Shown one piece after another: positions 17,776 to 25,448 of a DNA stretch of 64,000 nucleotides (its first letter is position 1; the number at the start of each line of letters is the position of its first letter). This DNA comes from Sphaerisporangium sp040649355. GTDB lineage: Bacteria; Actinomycetota; Actinomycetes; Streptosporangiales; Streptosporangiaceae. Under the pieces are notes generated by a model that ran no database searches, was not told where the DNA came from, and saw nothing but the letters and a program-made list of their open reading frames with translations. Location: NCBI RefSeq assembly GCF_043197795.1, contig NZ_JBICTU010000021.1, positions 62,001-126,000 of the forward strand, written 5' to 3'. Both the position numbers and the translations under genes were made by a program.

Positions 17776-19140
17776 ATGCGGGTCCTGATCCAGCTCCGTC
17801 CCTCCCCCGACGTCGTGGCCGCCGTCGCCGCCCCCGGCCTCGTCGCGACCACCGCCGACGTCACCGACGGCCTTCCCGGGGTCGCGCTCGACCACTCGTT
17901 CACCCCGGTCGCGCTCCCGAGGGCCCAGCCCGCCACCCTGGGGGGCGACCCTCTGTCGCTGCACCAGCCGCTGGTCTTCTCCATGGCGCCGGAGGAGGCG
18001 TCGGTGCTGGTGAGGGGCGAGATCTCCGACGACGAGGGCTCCGCGCGCCTGGCGCTGCTGCCCGGCGGCCGTCGCGACGTGGTGGGCATCTACGCCGATC
18101 CCGTCATCGAGACCAGCCTCACCTGCGGCGGCACCCCTCCCGTGGGCACCTGGCAGGACGTCGCCCGCCTGCTCGACGTGACGCGGCTCCAGTCGGAGGG
18201 CTACGACGGCACGGGCGTGGCGCTCGCGGTGTGCGACACCGGCATCAACGCCGCCCATGTGACCCACCAACTGGGCAAAGAGGTCACGATCGACGGCGAA
18301 CGGAGCTGGACTCCCGGCGGGGTCTCCGGAAAGGCCGGGTCGTTCGCGGTCGACCATGGCACGATGTGCGCCTTCGACGCGCTGATCGCCGCTCCGGCCG
18401 CCTCTCTGATCGACGTCCCGGTCCTGCTGTCGCGGCGGCAGGGGGGCACGGCCATCGACGGGCTGCTCTCCGACGCGGTGGCGGCGTTCGCCCACCTGCG
18501 CACGGTCCTCGAAGCGCAGCCCGCCGCGACCCGGGCCCTGGTCATCAGCAACAGCTGGGGGTCGTTCTCCCCCGAGTGGGATCTGGCCCCCGGGCAGCCG
18601 GGGAACTACTCCGACAACGCGGCCCACCCGTTCAACATAATCGTCGGCAGCCTGGAGCAGGCGGGGGCCGACATCCTGTTCGCGGCCGGCAACTGCGGGT
18701 CCGAGTGCAAGGACCGGCGGTGCGCCTACAAGGGCCGTCCCATCGTCGGCGCCAACTCCCACCCGCAGGTCCTGTCCATCGGCGGGGTCGACACCAACGG
18801 CGAGCGGGTGGGCTACTCCTCGCAGGGGCCGGGACGGCTGAGCGACCGCAAGCCCGACATCTGCACCTACACGCACTTCTCCGGCTCGAAGGCGTTCGGC
18901 GAGGGCCGGCCCGACTCGGGCACCTCGGCGGCCTGCCCGGTGGCGGCCGGGCTCGTCGCCGCGATCCGCACCCGCTGGCCCGCCTCCCGGCTTTCCCCTG
19001 GGCAGCTCCGCACGCTGCTTCACCGCACCGCCGACGATCGCAGCGACGTGGGCTTCGACTACGACTACGGCTACGGCATCGCCGACACCACGGCGGTCCT
19101 GCGGGCGCTCGAACGACGGGCGGTGCGCGGCGCGCTGTGA
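17776..19140 (+). CDS. S8-family serine peptidase (subtilase) without signal peptide
   Basis: The 454-residue enzyme has the complete triad: Asp154 in AVCDTGIN, His194 in VDHGTMC and Ser384 in SGTSAACPVAAG, with the oxyanion Asn in AAGNCG. The first about 115 residues (MRVLIQL to VVGIYADPVIE) look like a beta-alpha-beta pro-domain, but no Sec or Tat signal precedes it, so it is predicted to be intracellular. Four or five cysteines lie near AAGNCGSECKDRRC and may bind metal. The start has GGTGGTG upstream. The next gene, 46 bp away, encodes a small protein that may be its partner. Confidence 0.9.
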   Translation: MRVLIQLRPSPDVVAAVAAPGLVATTADVTDGLPGVALDHSFTPVALPRAQPATLGGDPLSLHQPLVFSMAPEEASVLVRGEISDDEGSARLALLPGGRRDVVGIYADPVIETSLTCGGTPPVGTWQDVARLLDVTRLQSEGYDGTGVALAVCDTGINAAHVTHQLGKEVTIDGERSWTPGGVSGKAGSFAVDHGTMCAFDALIAAPAASLIDVPVLLSRRQGGTAIDGLLSDAVAAFAHLRTVLEAQPAATRALVISNSWGSFSPEWDLAPGQPGNYSDNAAHPFNIIVGSLEQAGADILFAAGNCGSECKDRRCAYKGRPIVGANSHPQVLSIGGVDTNGERVGYSSQGPGRLSDRKPDICTYTHFSGSKAFGEGRPDSGTSAACPVAAGLVAAIRTRWPASRLSPGQLRTLLHRTADDRSDVGFDYDYGYGIADTTAVLRALERRAVRGAL

Positions 19141-19186
19141 GATGCCCTGCGCGTACCGGGGCCGGGCGGCGCGTAGCGTGGGGGGC

Positions 19187-19423
19187 ATGGTCCTGGTCAC
19201 GGTACAGCTCCCGCCGAAGGCGACCCTCGAACAGGCCATGCGGCAACTGGGCCTGAACGAGGACGAGGTGGACACCGCCTACGGCCTGGTCCCGCTCGAC
19301 CCCGCCCAGGGCCTCTACGCGCTGCGCGTCACCGAGGACGCCGGCGACCGCGTCACCCCGGCGGACGGCGGCCCGTACGCGGACCCCCCGATCGAGCCGT
19401 ACGGCCCGCCCGCCGACCTTTGA
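19187..19423 (+). CDS. Small protein downstream of the subtilase, possible stand-alone propeptide-type inhibitor
   Basis: The 78-residue protein starts at an ATG after GGGGGG, 46 bp after the subtilase. Predicted layout is strand (VLVTVQL), helix (TLEQAMRQLGL), two strands (VDTAYGLVPL, GLYALRVTED), then a Gly/Pro-rich tail ending IEPYGPPADL. That order and size resemble I9-type subtilisin propeptides, and its start resembles the start of the subtilase's own leader. A role as inhibitor or folding partner is inference. The last codons lie in a 32-bp tandem duplication. Confidence 0.6.
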   Translation: MVLVTVQLPPKATLEQAMRQLGLNEDEVDTAYGLVPLDPAQGLYALRVTEDAGDRVTPADGGPYADPPIEPYGPPADL

Positions 19424-19462
19424 CCGAGCGGTACGGCCCGCCCGCAGACCTTTGACCGAGCG
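19399..19462 (+). repeat. 32-bp tandem duplication spanning a stop codon
   Basis: Positions 19399-19430 and 19431-19462 are identical except for one base. Each copy contains the last coding triplets and the TGA of the small gene, so the second copy is a non-translated echo of the gene's 3' end. Confidence 0.9.
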
Positions 19463-19521
19463 CTTGCTAGGGGTTAGCCTTGGCCGGGCCGACGAGGGCC
19501 GGAGCCGGACACGAGGTCGCC

Positions 19522-20046
19522 ATGGTGCAGCAGCCGTCCAGCGGCGGGGTCATGCGGCGCGTCAGCGTCGCGCTCCGCCCGTTCTTCCGCCGGCTCGCGA
19601 CCAGCCGGGGATTCTCCCTGGTGGCGCCCAAGATCGTCCCTCCCCTCGACCGGTTCCTCAACCGGGTCAGCGGAGGTCGTCTCCTGCTGGGCGACCAGAT
19701 GATCCCCCACCTGCTGCTGACCACGACCGGCAGCAAGAGCGGCGAGCCCCGCCGGTCCCCGCTCGCCTGCCTGCCCGAGGAGGGCGGCGCGTTCCTGGTG
19801 GTCGGGAGCAACTTCGGCAAGGAGCGCCACCCGGCCTGGAGCGGCAACCTCATCAAGACGCCGCGGGCCACGGTCACCTTCCGGGGGCGCGTGATCCCGG
19901 TGACGGGCCACCTGCTCGCCGGGACCGACCGCGAGCGGGCGTGGGAGGCTCTCACCCGCCACTGGCCGGTGTACGAGGACTACACCGGAAGCTCCGACCG
20001 GGAGTTCCGCGTCTTCCGCCTCTCCCCCCGGACGGGCACCCCATAG
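19522..20046 (+). CDS. Deazaflavin (F420)-dependent nitroreductase-family protein
   Basis: The 174-residue protein has the split-barrel core of the Ddn/DUF385 family: LLLTTTGSKSGEPRRSPL, FLVVGSNFGKERHPAWSGNL and a TVTFRGRVIPV strand. These proteins bind coenzyme F420 and reduce quinones or nitro compounds at the membrane. An ATG at 19552 is an alternative start that would remove a short polar leader. It stands alone between the subtilase pair and the ion channel. The family call is firm; the substrate is unknown. Confidence 0.85.
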   Translation: MVQQPSSGGVMRRVSVALRPFFRRLATSRGFSLVAPKIVPPLDRFLNRVSGGRLLLGDQMIPHLLLTTTGSKSGEPRRSPLACLPEEGGAFLVVGSNFGKERHPAWSGNLIKTPRATVTFRGRVIPVTGHLLAGTDRERAWEALTRHWPVYEDYTGSSDREFRVFRLSPRTGTP

Positions 20047-20138
20047 GGTCCCGCGCACGCGGGCGCACCGCGAGACTCCCGTGGAGACCCTAGGATCTTG
20101 CGCATTCCGATCTTCTGAGTTCAGGAGTGCTCATCCCC

Positions 20139-20957
20139 ATGCGTGATCGTGTACGTCAGGCCCTCGAATCGACGTGGTTCCAGCGCGCGATCATCACCGT
20201 CATCGTGGTCAACGCGGCGACCCTGGGCCTGGAGACCTCGCCCTCGATACTCGCGTCGTACGGCACCGTGCTCCACATTGTCGACCACGCCGCGCTGTAC
20301 GTGTTCGTCGCCGAGCTGCTGGCGAAGATGTACGCCGACCGGGCGCGCTTCGTGCGCGACCCGTGGAACCTCTTCGACACCGTCATCGTGGCCGTCTCGC
20401 TCCTGCCGGCGGCCGGTGGGCTGTCGGTGCTGCGCGCCCTGCGGATCCTGCGGGCGCTGCGGCTGATCTCGGTGGTGCCGAGCCTGCGCCGGGTGGTGTC
20501 GGCGCTGCTCAGCGCGGTTCCCGGCATGGCCTCGATCGCCCTGTTGCTGGCCCTTGTGCTCTACGTGGCCTCGGTGATGGGCACCAAGCTGTACGGGGCG
20601 GCCTCCCCCGACTACTTCGGCGACCTGCCGACGTCGCTGTTCACGCTGTTCCAGACGATGACCGGGGACGGCTGGTCGGACATCAACCGGGACGTCATGG
20701 AGCACCACCCGTCGGCGTGGGTGTTCTTCGTGATATTTGTGCTGATCTGCACGTTCGTCGTGCTGAACCTGTTCATCGCCGTCGTCGTGAGCGCGATGGA
20801 GGAGGAGCACCAGCGGGAGCGCGGCGAGAGCGCGCCCCCCGGACTGCCCGGCGAACTGGCCGCCGAGCTGGCCGCCGAGCTGGCCGCGCTGCGCGCCGAG
20901 ATCGCGGCGCTGCGCGAGGCCATGCCCACTCCCGAGAGCGCCTCCTCCATGCGCTGA
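20139..20957 (+). CDS. Bacterial voltage-gated cation channel (NaChBac/BacNav-like), six-helix subunit
   Basis: The 272-residue protein has S1 (FQRAIITVIVVNAATLGLET), S2, S3 (NLFDTVIVAVSLLPA), an S4 sensor with arginines at three-residue steps (LRALRILRALRLI), S5, a pore loop and S6 (IFVLICTFVVLNLFIAVVVS). A C-terminal coiled coil (ELAAELAAELAALRAEIAALREAM) would hold the tetramer together, as known for BacNav channels. The pore filter reads TMTGDGWSD instead of the common TLESW, so ion selectivity may differ. The ATG was preferred to GTG 20127, which overlaps the AGGAG ribosome site. Confidence 0.9.
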   Translation: MRDRVRQALESTWFQRAIITVIVVNAATLGLETSPSILASYGTVLHIVDHAALYVFVAELLAKMYADRARFVRDPWNLFDTVIVAVSLLPAAGGLSVLRALRILRALRLISVVPSLRRVVSALLSAVPGMASIALLLALVLYVASVMGTKLYGAASPDYFGDLPTSLFTLFQTMTGDGWSDINRDVMEHHPSAWVFFVIFVLICTFVVLNLFIAVVVSAMEEEHQRERGESAPPGLPGELAAELAAELAALRAEIAALREAMPTPESASSMR

Positions 20958-20968
20958 CGCGGCTCGGC

Positions 20969-21583
20969 TCAGCGGGAGTAGTGCTCGACGACGAGCTGCT
21001 CGTCCACAAGGACGGGGACCTGCTGACGCTCGGGCGTGCTGAGCAGCGTGAAGGTCAGCTCGCGCAGGTCCACGTCCAGGTAGGGCGCCGTGATCTCGTC
21101 GGCGTAGGTGCCCTCGGCCGCCGCCACGAACGGCTGCATGGCGCGCGACCTGGGCCGTACGGCGACGGTCTGGCCGGGCCGTACGAGATAGCTGGGGATG
21201 TCGACCTTGCGCCCGTCCACGGTGATGTGGCCGTGGTTGACGTACTGGCGGGCAGCGTAGATGGACGGGGCGAGCCCCGAGCGGAGCACCAGCGAGGCGA
21301 GGCGGCTCTCCAGCAGCGAGACCAGCTCGGCGCCCGAGCGCCCCGGCCGGCGCTGGGCGAGGCCCCAGTACCTCCTCATCTGCTTCTCGGAGACGTCGTA
21401 GTACCAGCGCAGCTTCTGCTTCTCCATCCGCCGCAGGCTGTAGTCGCCCGCGGCGCGGCGGTTGGTCTTGCGGCCGTGCTCGCCCGGCGGGTAGGGCCGC
21501 TGCTCGAAGTAGCGCACGGCCTTTCTGGTCAACGGAAGGCCTGCCCGCCTGGACAGGCGCACTTTCGGTCCGGTGTAGCGCAC
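20969..21583 (-). CDS. rpsD: Cysteine-free paralogue of 30S ribosomal protein S4
   Basis: The 204-residue protein is a full-length S4: N-terminal domain with YPPGEHGR and RWYYDVSEKQ, and a C-terminal S4 RNA-binding domain (SLLESRLASLVLRSGLAPS, ARQYVNHGHI). It contains no cysteine, so it lacks the zinc knuckle of the zinc-binding form. Such zinc-independent paralogues are normally stand-alone and made under metal limitation. It is not near rpoA or other ribosomal genes. The GTG start has GCGAGG upstream. The divergent promoter region contains two iron-box-like sites rather than an evident zinc box. Confidence 0.92.
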   Translation of the reverse strand: MRYTGPKVRLSRRAGLPLTRKAVRYFEQRPYPPGEHGRKTNRRAAGDYSLRRMEKQKLRWYYDVSEKQMRRYWGLAQRRPGRSGAELVSLLESRLASLVLRSGLAPSIYAARQYVNHGHITVDGRKVDIPSYLVRPGQTVAVRPRSRAMQPFVAAAEGTYADEITAPYLDVDLRELTFTLLSTPERQQVPVLVDEQLVVEHYSR

Positions 21584-21599
21584 GATGACCTCGCTGTGA

Positions 21600-21633
21600 T
21601 TAGGTATGCCTAAGTAAGGGAAGCCTAACCTTA
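21600..21633. promoter_or_regulatory. Two overlapping DtxR/IdeR-type iron boxes between rpsD paralogue and DUF2470 gene
   Basis: The 19-mer TAAGGGAAGCCTAACCTTA (21615-21633) matches the degenerate IdeR/DtxR consensus TWAGGTWAGSCTWACCTWA at 18 of 19 positions by eye. TTAGGTATGCCTAAGTAAG (21600-21618) matches at 14. Overlapping boxes are usual where two DtxR dimers bind opposite faces. They sit 17 bp upstream of the rpsD start and 42 bp upstream of the DUF2470 start, so either or both genes may be iron-repressed. Confidence 0.75.
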
Positions 21634-21675
21634 AATCGCCGTGTGACGCGAACTCGAACCCAAGGAGCCGACGCC

Positions 21676-22398
21676 ATGCACGTGACGGTCCCCCCTATCT
21701 CCGAACGTATCCGGAGCCTCGCCACGGCCTCCGCGCCGACCCACGTCTCGCTGGACGGCTCGGCCCACGCCGCCCGGGGCGGGGTCGACGCCGCCGGCCG
21801 GCCGCTCCTGCTGGTCAAGCCAGGCGAGCCTCTGCACGCCATCCCCGCCTCCGACGACGTGGTCGTCACCGTCGACCTCGCCGCCACCCGCACCCTGGGC
21901 GGGATCGACCACCCCCGCGGCCTGCTCAAGGTGCACGGCTGGGCGCAGGCCGTGCCCGCGGACCAGGCCAGGGACGCGGCCGTGGCCGTGGCGGGGCGCT
22001 GCCCGGACGAGGCGCTGTTCGCGGCCGTCGAGGGAGACCCCCGCGGCCCCCGCCTGTTCCGCGTCGACGTCGGCTACGTGATCTACCTGACAGGCCAGGA
22101 GTCGGGGATGCTGGACGCCGAGGACTACCTCGGCGCCGGACCAGACCCGTTCCTCGACGCGGCCGAGCGCATCCTGCGCCACGTGAACGAGTCCCACCGC
22201 GACCAGCTCCACCGGGCCGTCCAGACCATGCTGGGCGAGCCCGCGCCGGAGGTCTGGCTGTGGGAGCTCGACCGCTACGGCGTGACCGTGCGCTCGGGCA
22301 TCGAGGACCCCACGCTCATCCGGGTGCCCTGGCCCTCACCGGTCGACGGCCCCGAGGCTCTGGAGCAGGCCCTGAGCTGCCTGATATGCACCCACTGA
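21676..22398 (+). CDS. DUF2470 (HugZ/heme-utilisation-associated) protein, probably iron-regulated
   Basis: The 240-residue protein has an N-terminal split-barrel-like half and a C-terminal DUF2470 domain of about 80 residues (AAERILRHVNESHRDQLHRA). DUF2470 is the domain that follows the FMN-binding-like fold in HugZ-type heme-degrading or heme-binding proteins. The ATG has AAGGAG eight bases upstream. Placement just downstream of iron boxes supports a part in iron or heme metabolism, though enzymatic activity is not shown by sequence. Confidence 0.8.
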   Translation: MHVTVPPISERIRSLATASAPTHVSLDGSAHAARGGVDAAGRPLLLVKPGEPLHAIPASDDVVVTVDLAATRTLGGIDHPRGLLKVHGWAQAVPADQARDAAVAVAGRCPDEALFAAVEGDPRGPRLFRVDVGYVIYLTGQESGMLDAEDYLGAGPDPFLDAAERILRHVNESHRDQLHRAVQTMLGEPAPEVWLWELDRYGVTVRSGIEDPTLIRVPWPSPVDGPEALEQALSCLICTH

Positions 22399-22423
22399 CC
22401 ACACCGCCCGGCCGCCTCCCCGC

Positions 22424-23659
22424 CTAACCGGCCGAGCCCACCGGGTGGGGCGGCCACGCGGAATGGGCCGCCTCGAACGGCCCCGTGCCGTCGATGGAGG
22501 CGTCGACCACCTCCGGGGCCAGGATGTGGTCGATCACCATGACCGCGCAGCCGGTGATGCCCGCGCCGGCGCCGAGGCGGCTGCGCTCGATGCGCAGGCT
22601 CCGGGTGGACAGCGCCGTGGAGCGCCGGTAGACCACCTCGCGGACGCTGGAGACCAGCGGCTGGAAGTTCTCCGCGACGTCGCCGCCGAGGACCACCACG
22701 GCGGGGTTGAGCAGGTTGACCGCGCTCGCGATCACCTCCCCGAGCAGCCGTCCGGCCCTGCGCACGACGGTCATGGTCTCGGCGTCACCCGCGCGCACCA
22801 GCGTGACCACGTCCGCCAGCGAGGAGACCTCCCGGCCCCGCGCCCGAAGGTCGCGCAGGATCGCGGTGCCGCTGGCCACCGAGTCGACGCAGTCGACGTT
22901 GCCGCACCGGCACAGCACTCCCCCGCCGTCGCGCACGGGGATGTGGCCGATCTCCCCGGCCGCGCCGAGCGCCCCGCGCAGGATCTCGCCCCCGGCGATC
23001 ACCCCGGCGCCGATGCGGGTCGACACCTTCACGAACAGCAGGTCGGCGACCTCCCGCGCGTACGCCTCGCGGTACTCGCCCATGGCGATGACGTTCACGT
23101 CGTTGTCCACGAAGACGGGCACCGGGTAGCGCGCCGAGATGAGCGGCGGGATGACCACGCCGGTCCAGCTCGCCATCACGCGCGCGCTCTCGGTGCGCCC
23201 CGCCGCGAACTCGACGGTCGCGGGCACGCCGAGCCCGACGCCCCGCACGTCCGACATCGGCCGGTCTCCCAGCAGGTCGGCCCAGACGTCCATCAGCAGC
23301 GGCAGCACCACGCCGGGGCCGCGCTCGACGTCGATCTCCAGGTCGGTGCGGGCCAGCTCGCGACCCGCGAGGTCGCACAGGGCGATCTGCGTACGGCTGG
23401 CGCCCAGCGAGGCGACGAGCACCACCCCGCCCGCCGCGTTGAAGGCGAGCCTGGCCGGGGGCCGGCCGCCGGTGGAGGGACCCTCGGTGTCCTCCACGAC
23501 CAGGCCGCGTTCGAGGAGGCCGGCCACGCGCAGCGCCACGGCCGGGCGCGACAGCCCGGTGACCCTGCCGATGTCCGCCCTCGTGACCGCCTCACCGGTG
23601 CGGATGAGGTGGAGCACCTCGCCGCCGCTGGCGAGCGCGGACGCTGATCGTCGACCCAT
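22424..23659 (-). CDS. ROK-family transcriptional regulator, likely controller of the Entner-Doudoroff operon
   Basis: The 411-residue protein has an N-terminal winged helix (about 10-70: TRADIGRVTGLSRPAVALRV) and a ROK sugar-kinase-like domain with VFVDNDVNVIAMGEY and the zinc site CRCGNVDCVDSVASG. The zinc site ends in VDC-V-D rather than the common GC-x-E. ATG 23659 gives the usual family start; an in-frame TTG at 23671 has AGAGGTG just upstream and is also possible. It is divergent from zwf across about 140 bp and probably senses a sugar or phosphorylated sugar to regulate zwf-edd-glk-eda. Confidence 0.87.
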   Translation of the reverse strand: MGRRSASALASGGEVLHLIRTGEAVTRADIGRVTGLSRPAVALRVAGLLERGLVVEDTEGPSTGGRPPARLAFNAAGGVVLVASLGASRTQIALCDLAGRELARTDLEIDVERGPGVVLPLLMDVWADLLGDRPMSDVRGVGLGVPATVEFAAGRTESARVMASWTGVVIPPLISARYPVPVFVDNDVNVIAMGEYREAYAREVADLLFVKVSTRIGAGVIAGGEILRGALGAAGEIGHIPVRDGGGVLCRCGNVDCVDSVASGTAILRDLRARGREVSSLADVVTLVRAGDAETMTVVRRAGRLLGEVIASAVNLLNPAVVVLGGDVAENFQPLVSSVREVVYRRSTALSTRSLRIERSRLGAGAGITGCAVMVIDHILAPEVVDASIDGTGPFEAAHSAWPPHPVGSAG

Positions 23660-23687
23660 CGGCCAAGTCAATCACACCTCTTTTGTA

Positions 23688-23789
23688 ATCTTAAGTTCCT
23701 AAGCTCCTCATCTTAAATGCCAAAACTGCGGTTGTGTGTGACCAAAGATCGGGCTAGTGTCCGGTCTGTCCTTAGTTGGTAGATCTACG
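23688..23789. promoter_or_regulatory. ATCTTAA direct repeat and GTAGATCTAC palindrome in the ROK-zwf divergent region
   Basis: ATCTTAA occurs at 23688-23694 and 23710-23716, 22 bp (two helical turns) apart in an unusually AT-rich stretch. The perfect 10-bp palindrome GTAGATCTAC lies at 23780-23789, next to the GGAG in front of zwf. These are candidate operators for the ROK regulator. Confidence 0.35.
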
Positions 23790-23801
23790 GAGCTTTCCCC
23801 C

Positions 23802-25448
23802 GTGCCTGAGCCCGCACCCCCGACCGCGTTCGCGCCCTCCACCGCGCCGTCGACCGCGCCGTCGACCGTGCCGTCGACGCTGTCTATGCCGTCGATGCCC
23901 TCGATGGCGTCCGCGCCTTCCGCCCCGCCGGCGGCCTCCGCTGATCCCGGGCCCTCCGCCCCGGCGGTGTCCGGGCGCACCACGGCGCACGTGGCCGACC
24001 TGATCGTGTTCGGCGGCACCGGCGACCTCTCGATGCGGAAGCTGCTCCCCGCCCTGTATCACAGCGACCGCGACGGCCGGCTCGCGCCGGAGACCCGCAT
24101 CATCGCCATGTCGCGAGGCGGGCTCACCGATACCGACTTCCGCGGCAAGGTCGAGGCCGAGGTACGGCCCGGCCTGCACGCCGGCGACGCCGAGGGATGG
24201 GACCGGTTCCTCCGGCGGCTCCACCACGTGTCCGTCGACGTGGGCGGCCCCGACCACGCCGGCTGGAGCGCGCTCACCCACCTGCTCGCCGGCAGGGAGA
24301 ACACCGCGAGGATCTTCTATCTGGCAAGCCCGCCGATGACCTTCGGCCCGTTCTGCAGGGGCGCGCACGAGGCGGGCCTGGTGACCCCGCTCTCCCGGGT
24401 GGTGCTGGAGAAGCCCCTCGGCCGCGACCTGGCGGGCGCGCGGCGCATCAACGACGAGGTCGGCGCCATCTTCCAGGAGCACCAGATCTTCCGTATCGAC
24501 CACTACCTGGGCAAGGAAACCGTCCAGAACCTGCTCGTGCTGCGCTTCGCCAACGCGTTCCTGGAGCCGATCTGGAACTCCCTGTGGATCGACCACGTCC
24601 AGATCACCGCGGCGGAGTCGGTCGGCACGCCGGGGCGGCGGGGGTACTACGACCACGCGGGCGCGCTGCGCGACATGGTGCAGAACCACCTGCTCCAACT
24701 GTTGTGCCTGGTCGCGATGGAGCCGCCGTCACGCAACGACCGCGAGTCCATCCGCGACGAGAAGGTCAAGATCCTTCAGTCCCTCCGGCCGATCTCCGGC
24801 ACTGAGGCCGACCGGTTCACCGTGCGGGGGCAGTACGTCGCCGGGGAGTCGCGCGGGCAGGCCGTCCCCGGCTACCTCGACGAGCCCGACCAAACCGCGC
24901 CCACCGACGCGTCGCGCCGCGTGGAGACCTTCACCGCCATCCGCGCGGAGGTGAAGAACTGGCGCTGGGCGGGCGTGCCCTTCTACCTGCGCACCGGCAA
25001 GAGGATGCCCTACCGCCGCTCGGAGATCGTCGTCCAGTTCAAGGACGTGCCCCACTCGATCTTTCCCGGGGGCGGCCCCAACCGGCTGGTGCTGCGCCTC
25101 CAGCCGAGCGAGGGCATCCACCTGCACATCATGGCCAAGGAGCCGGGCGCGGGCGAGGTCGTCCCCCGGCCCGTCCCGCTCAGCCTGAGCTTCGCCGACA
25201 CCTTCCGCACCCGCGTGCCCGAGGCGTACGAGCGCCTGCTCATGGACGTCCTGTCGGGCAACCCGACCCTGTTCATGCGGCGCGACGAGGTCGAGGCGGC
25301 CTGGAGCTGGATCGATCCCATCATCGCTACCTGGGAGTCGTCGGCGGCGCTCCCCGAGACCTACCCTGCCGGTACGAGCGGACCGGCCGCCGCCCACGAA
25401 CTGCTCGGCCGCAGCGGCCGCGCCTGGCACGAGGAGGACCTGCCATGA
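23802..25448 (+). CDS. zwf: Glucose-6-phosphate 1-dehydrogenase
   Basis: The 548-residue enzyme oxidises glucose-6-phosphate to 6-phosphogluconolactone with NAD(P)+. It shows the Rossmann motif VFGGTGDLSMRKLLPALY, the active-site motif RIDHYLGKE and FYLRTGKRM. The first about 60 residues are a Pro/Ser/Thr/Ala/Met repeat tract (STAPSTAPSTVPST, SMPSMPSM) not found in the enzyme family. GTG 23802 has GGAG nine bases upstream; a GTG at 23757 is in frame. It is the first gene of zwf-edd-glk-eda, each joined by a 4-bp overlap. No phosphogluconolactonase gene lies in the operon. Confidence 0.93.
   Translation: MPEPAPPTAFAPSTAPSTAPSTVPSTLSMPSMPSMASAPSAPPAASADPGPSAPAVSGRTTAHVADLIVFGGTGDLSMRKLLPALYHSDRDGRLAPETRIIAMSRGGLTDTDFRGKVEAEVRPGLHAGDAEGWDRFLRRLHHVSVDVGGPDHAGWSALTHLLAGRENTARIFYLASPPMTFGPFCRGAHEAGLVTPLSRVVLEKPLGRDLAGARRINDEVGAIFQEHQIFRIDHYLGKETVQNLLVLRFANAFLEPIWNSLWIDHVQITAAESVGTPGRRGYYDHAGALRDMVQNHLLQLLCLVAMEPPSRNDRESIRDEKVKILQSLRPISGTEADRFTVRGQYVAGESRGQAVPGYLDEPDQTAPTDASRRVETFTAIRAEVKNWRWAGVPFYLRTGKRMPYRRSEIVVQFKDVPHSIFPGGGPNRLVLRLQPSEGIHLHIMAKEPGAGEVVPRPVPLSLSFADTFRTRVPEAYERLLMDVLSGNPTLFMRRDEVEAAWSWIDPIIATWESSAALPETYPAGTSGPAAAHELLGRSGRAWHEEDLP

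Noticed and set aside
21640..21665. A GGTTCGAGTTC-like sequence on the minus strand resembling a tRNA T-loop
   Set aside because: No acceptor, D or anticodon arms can be drawn around it. No other tRNA-like structure was seen in the window.
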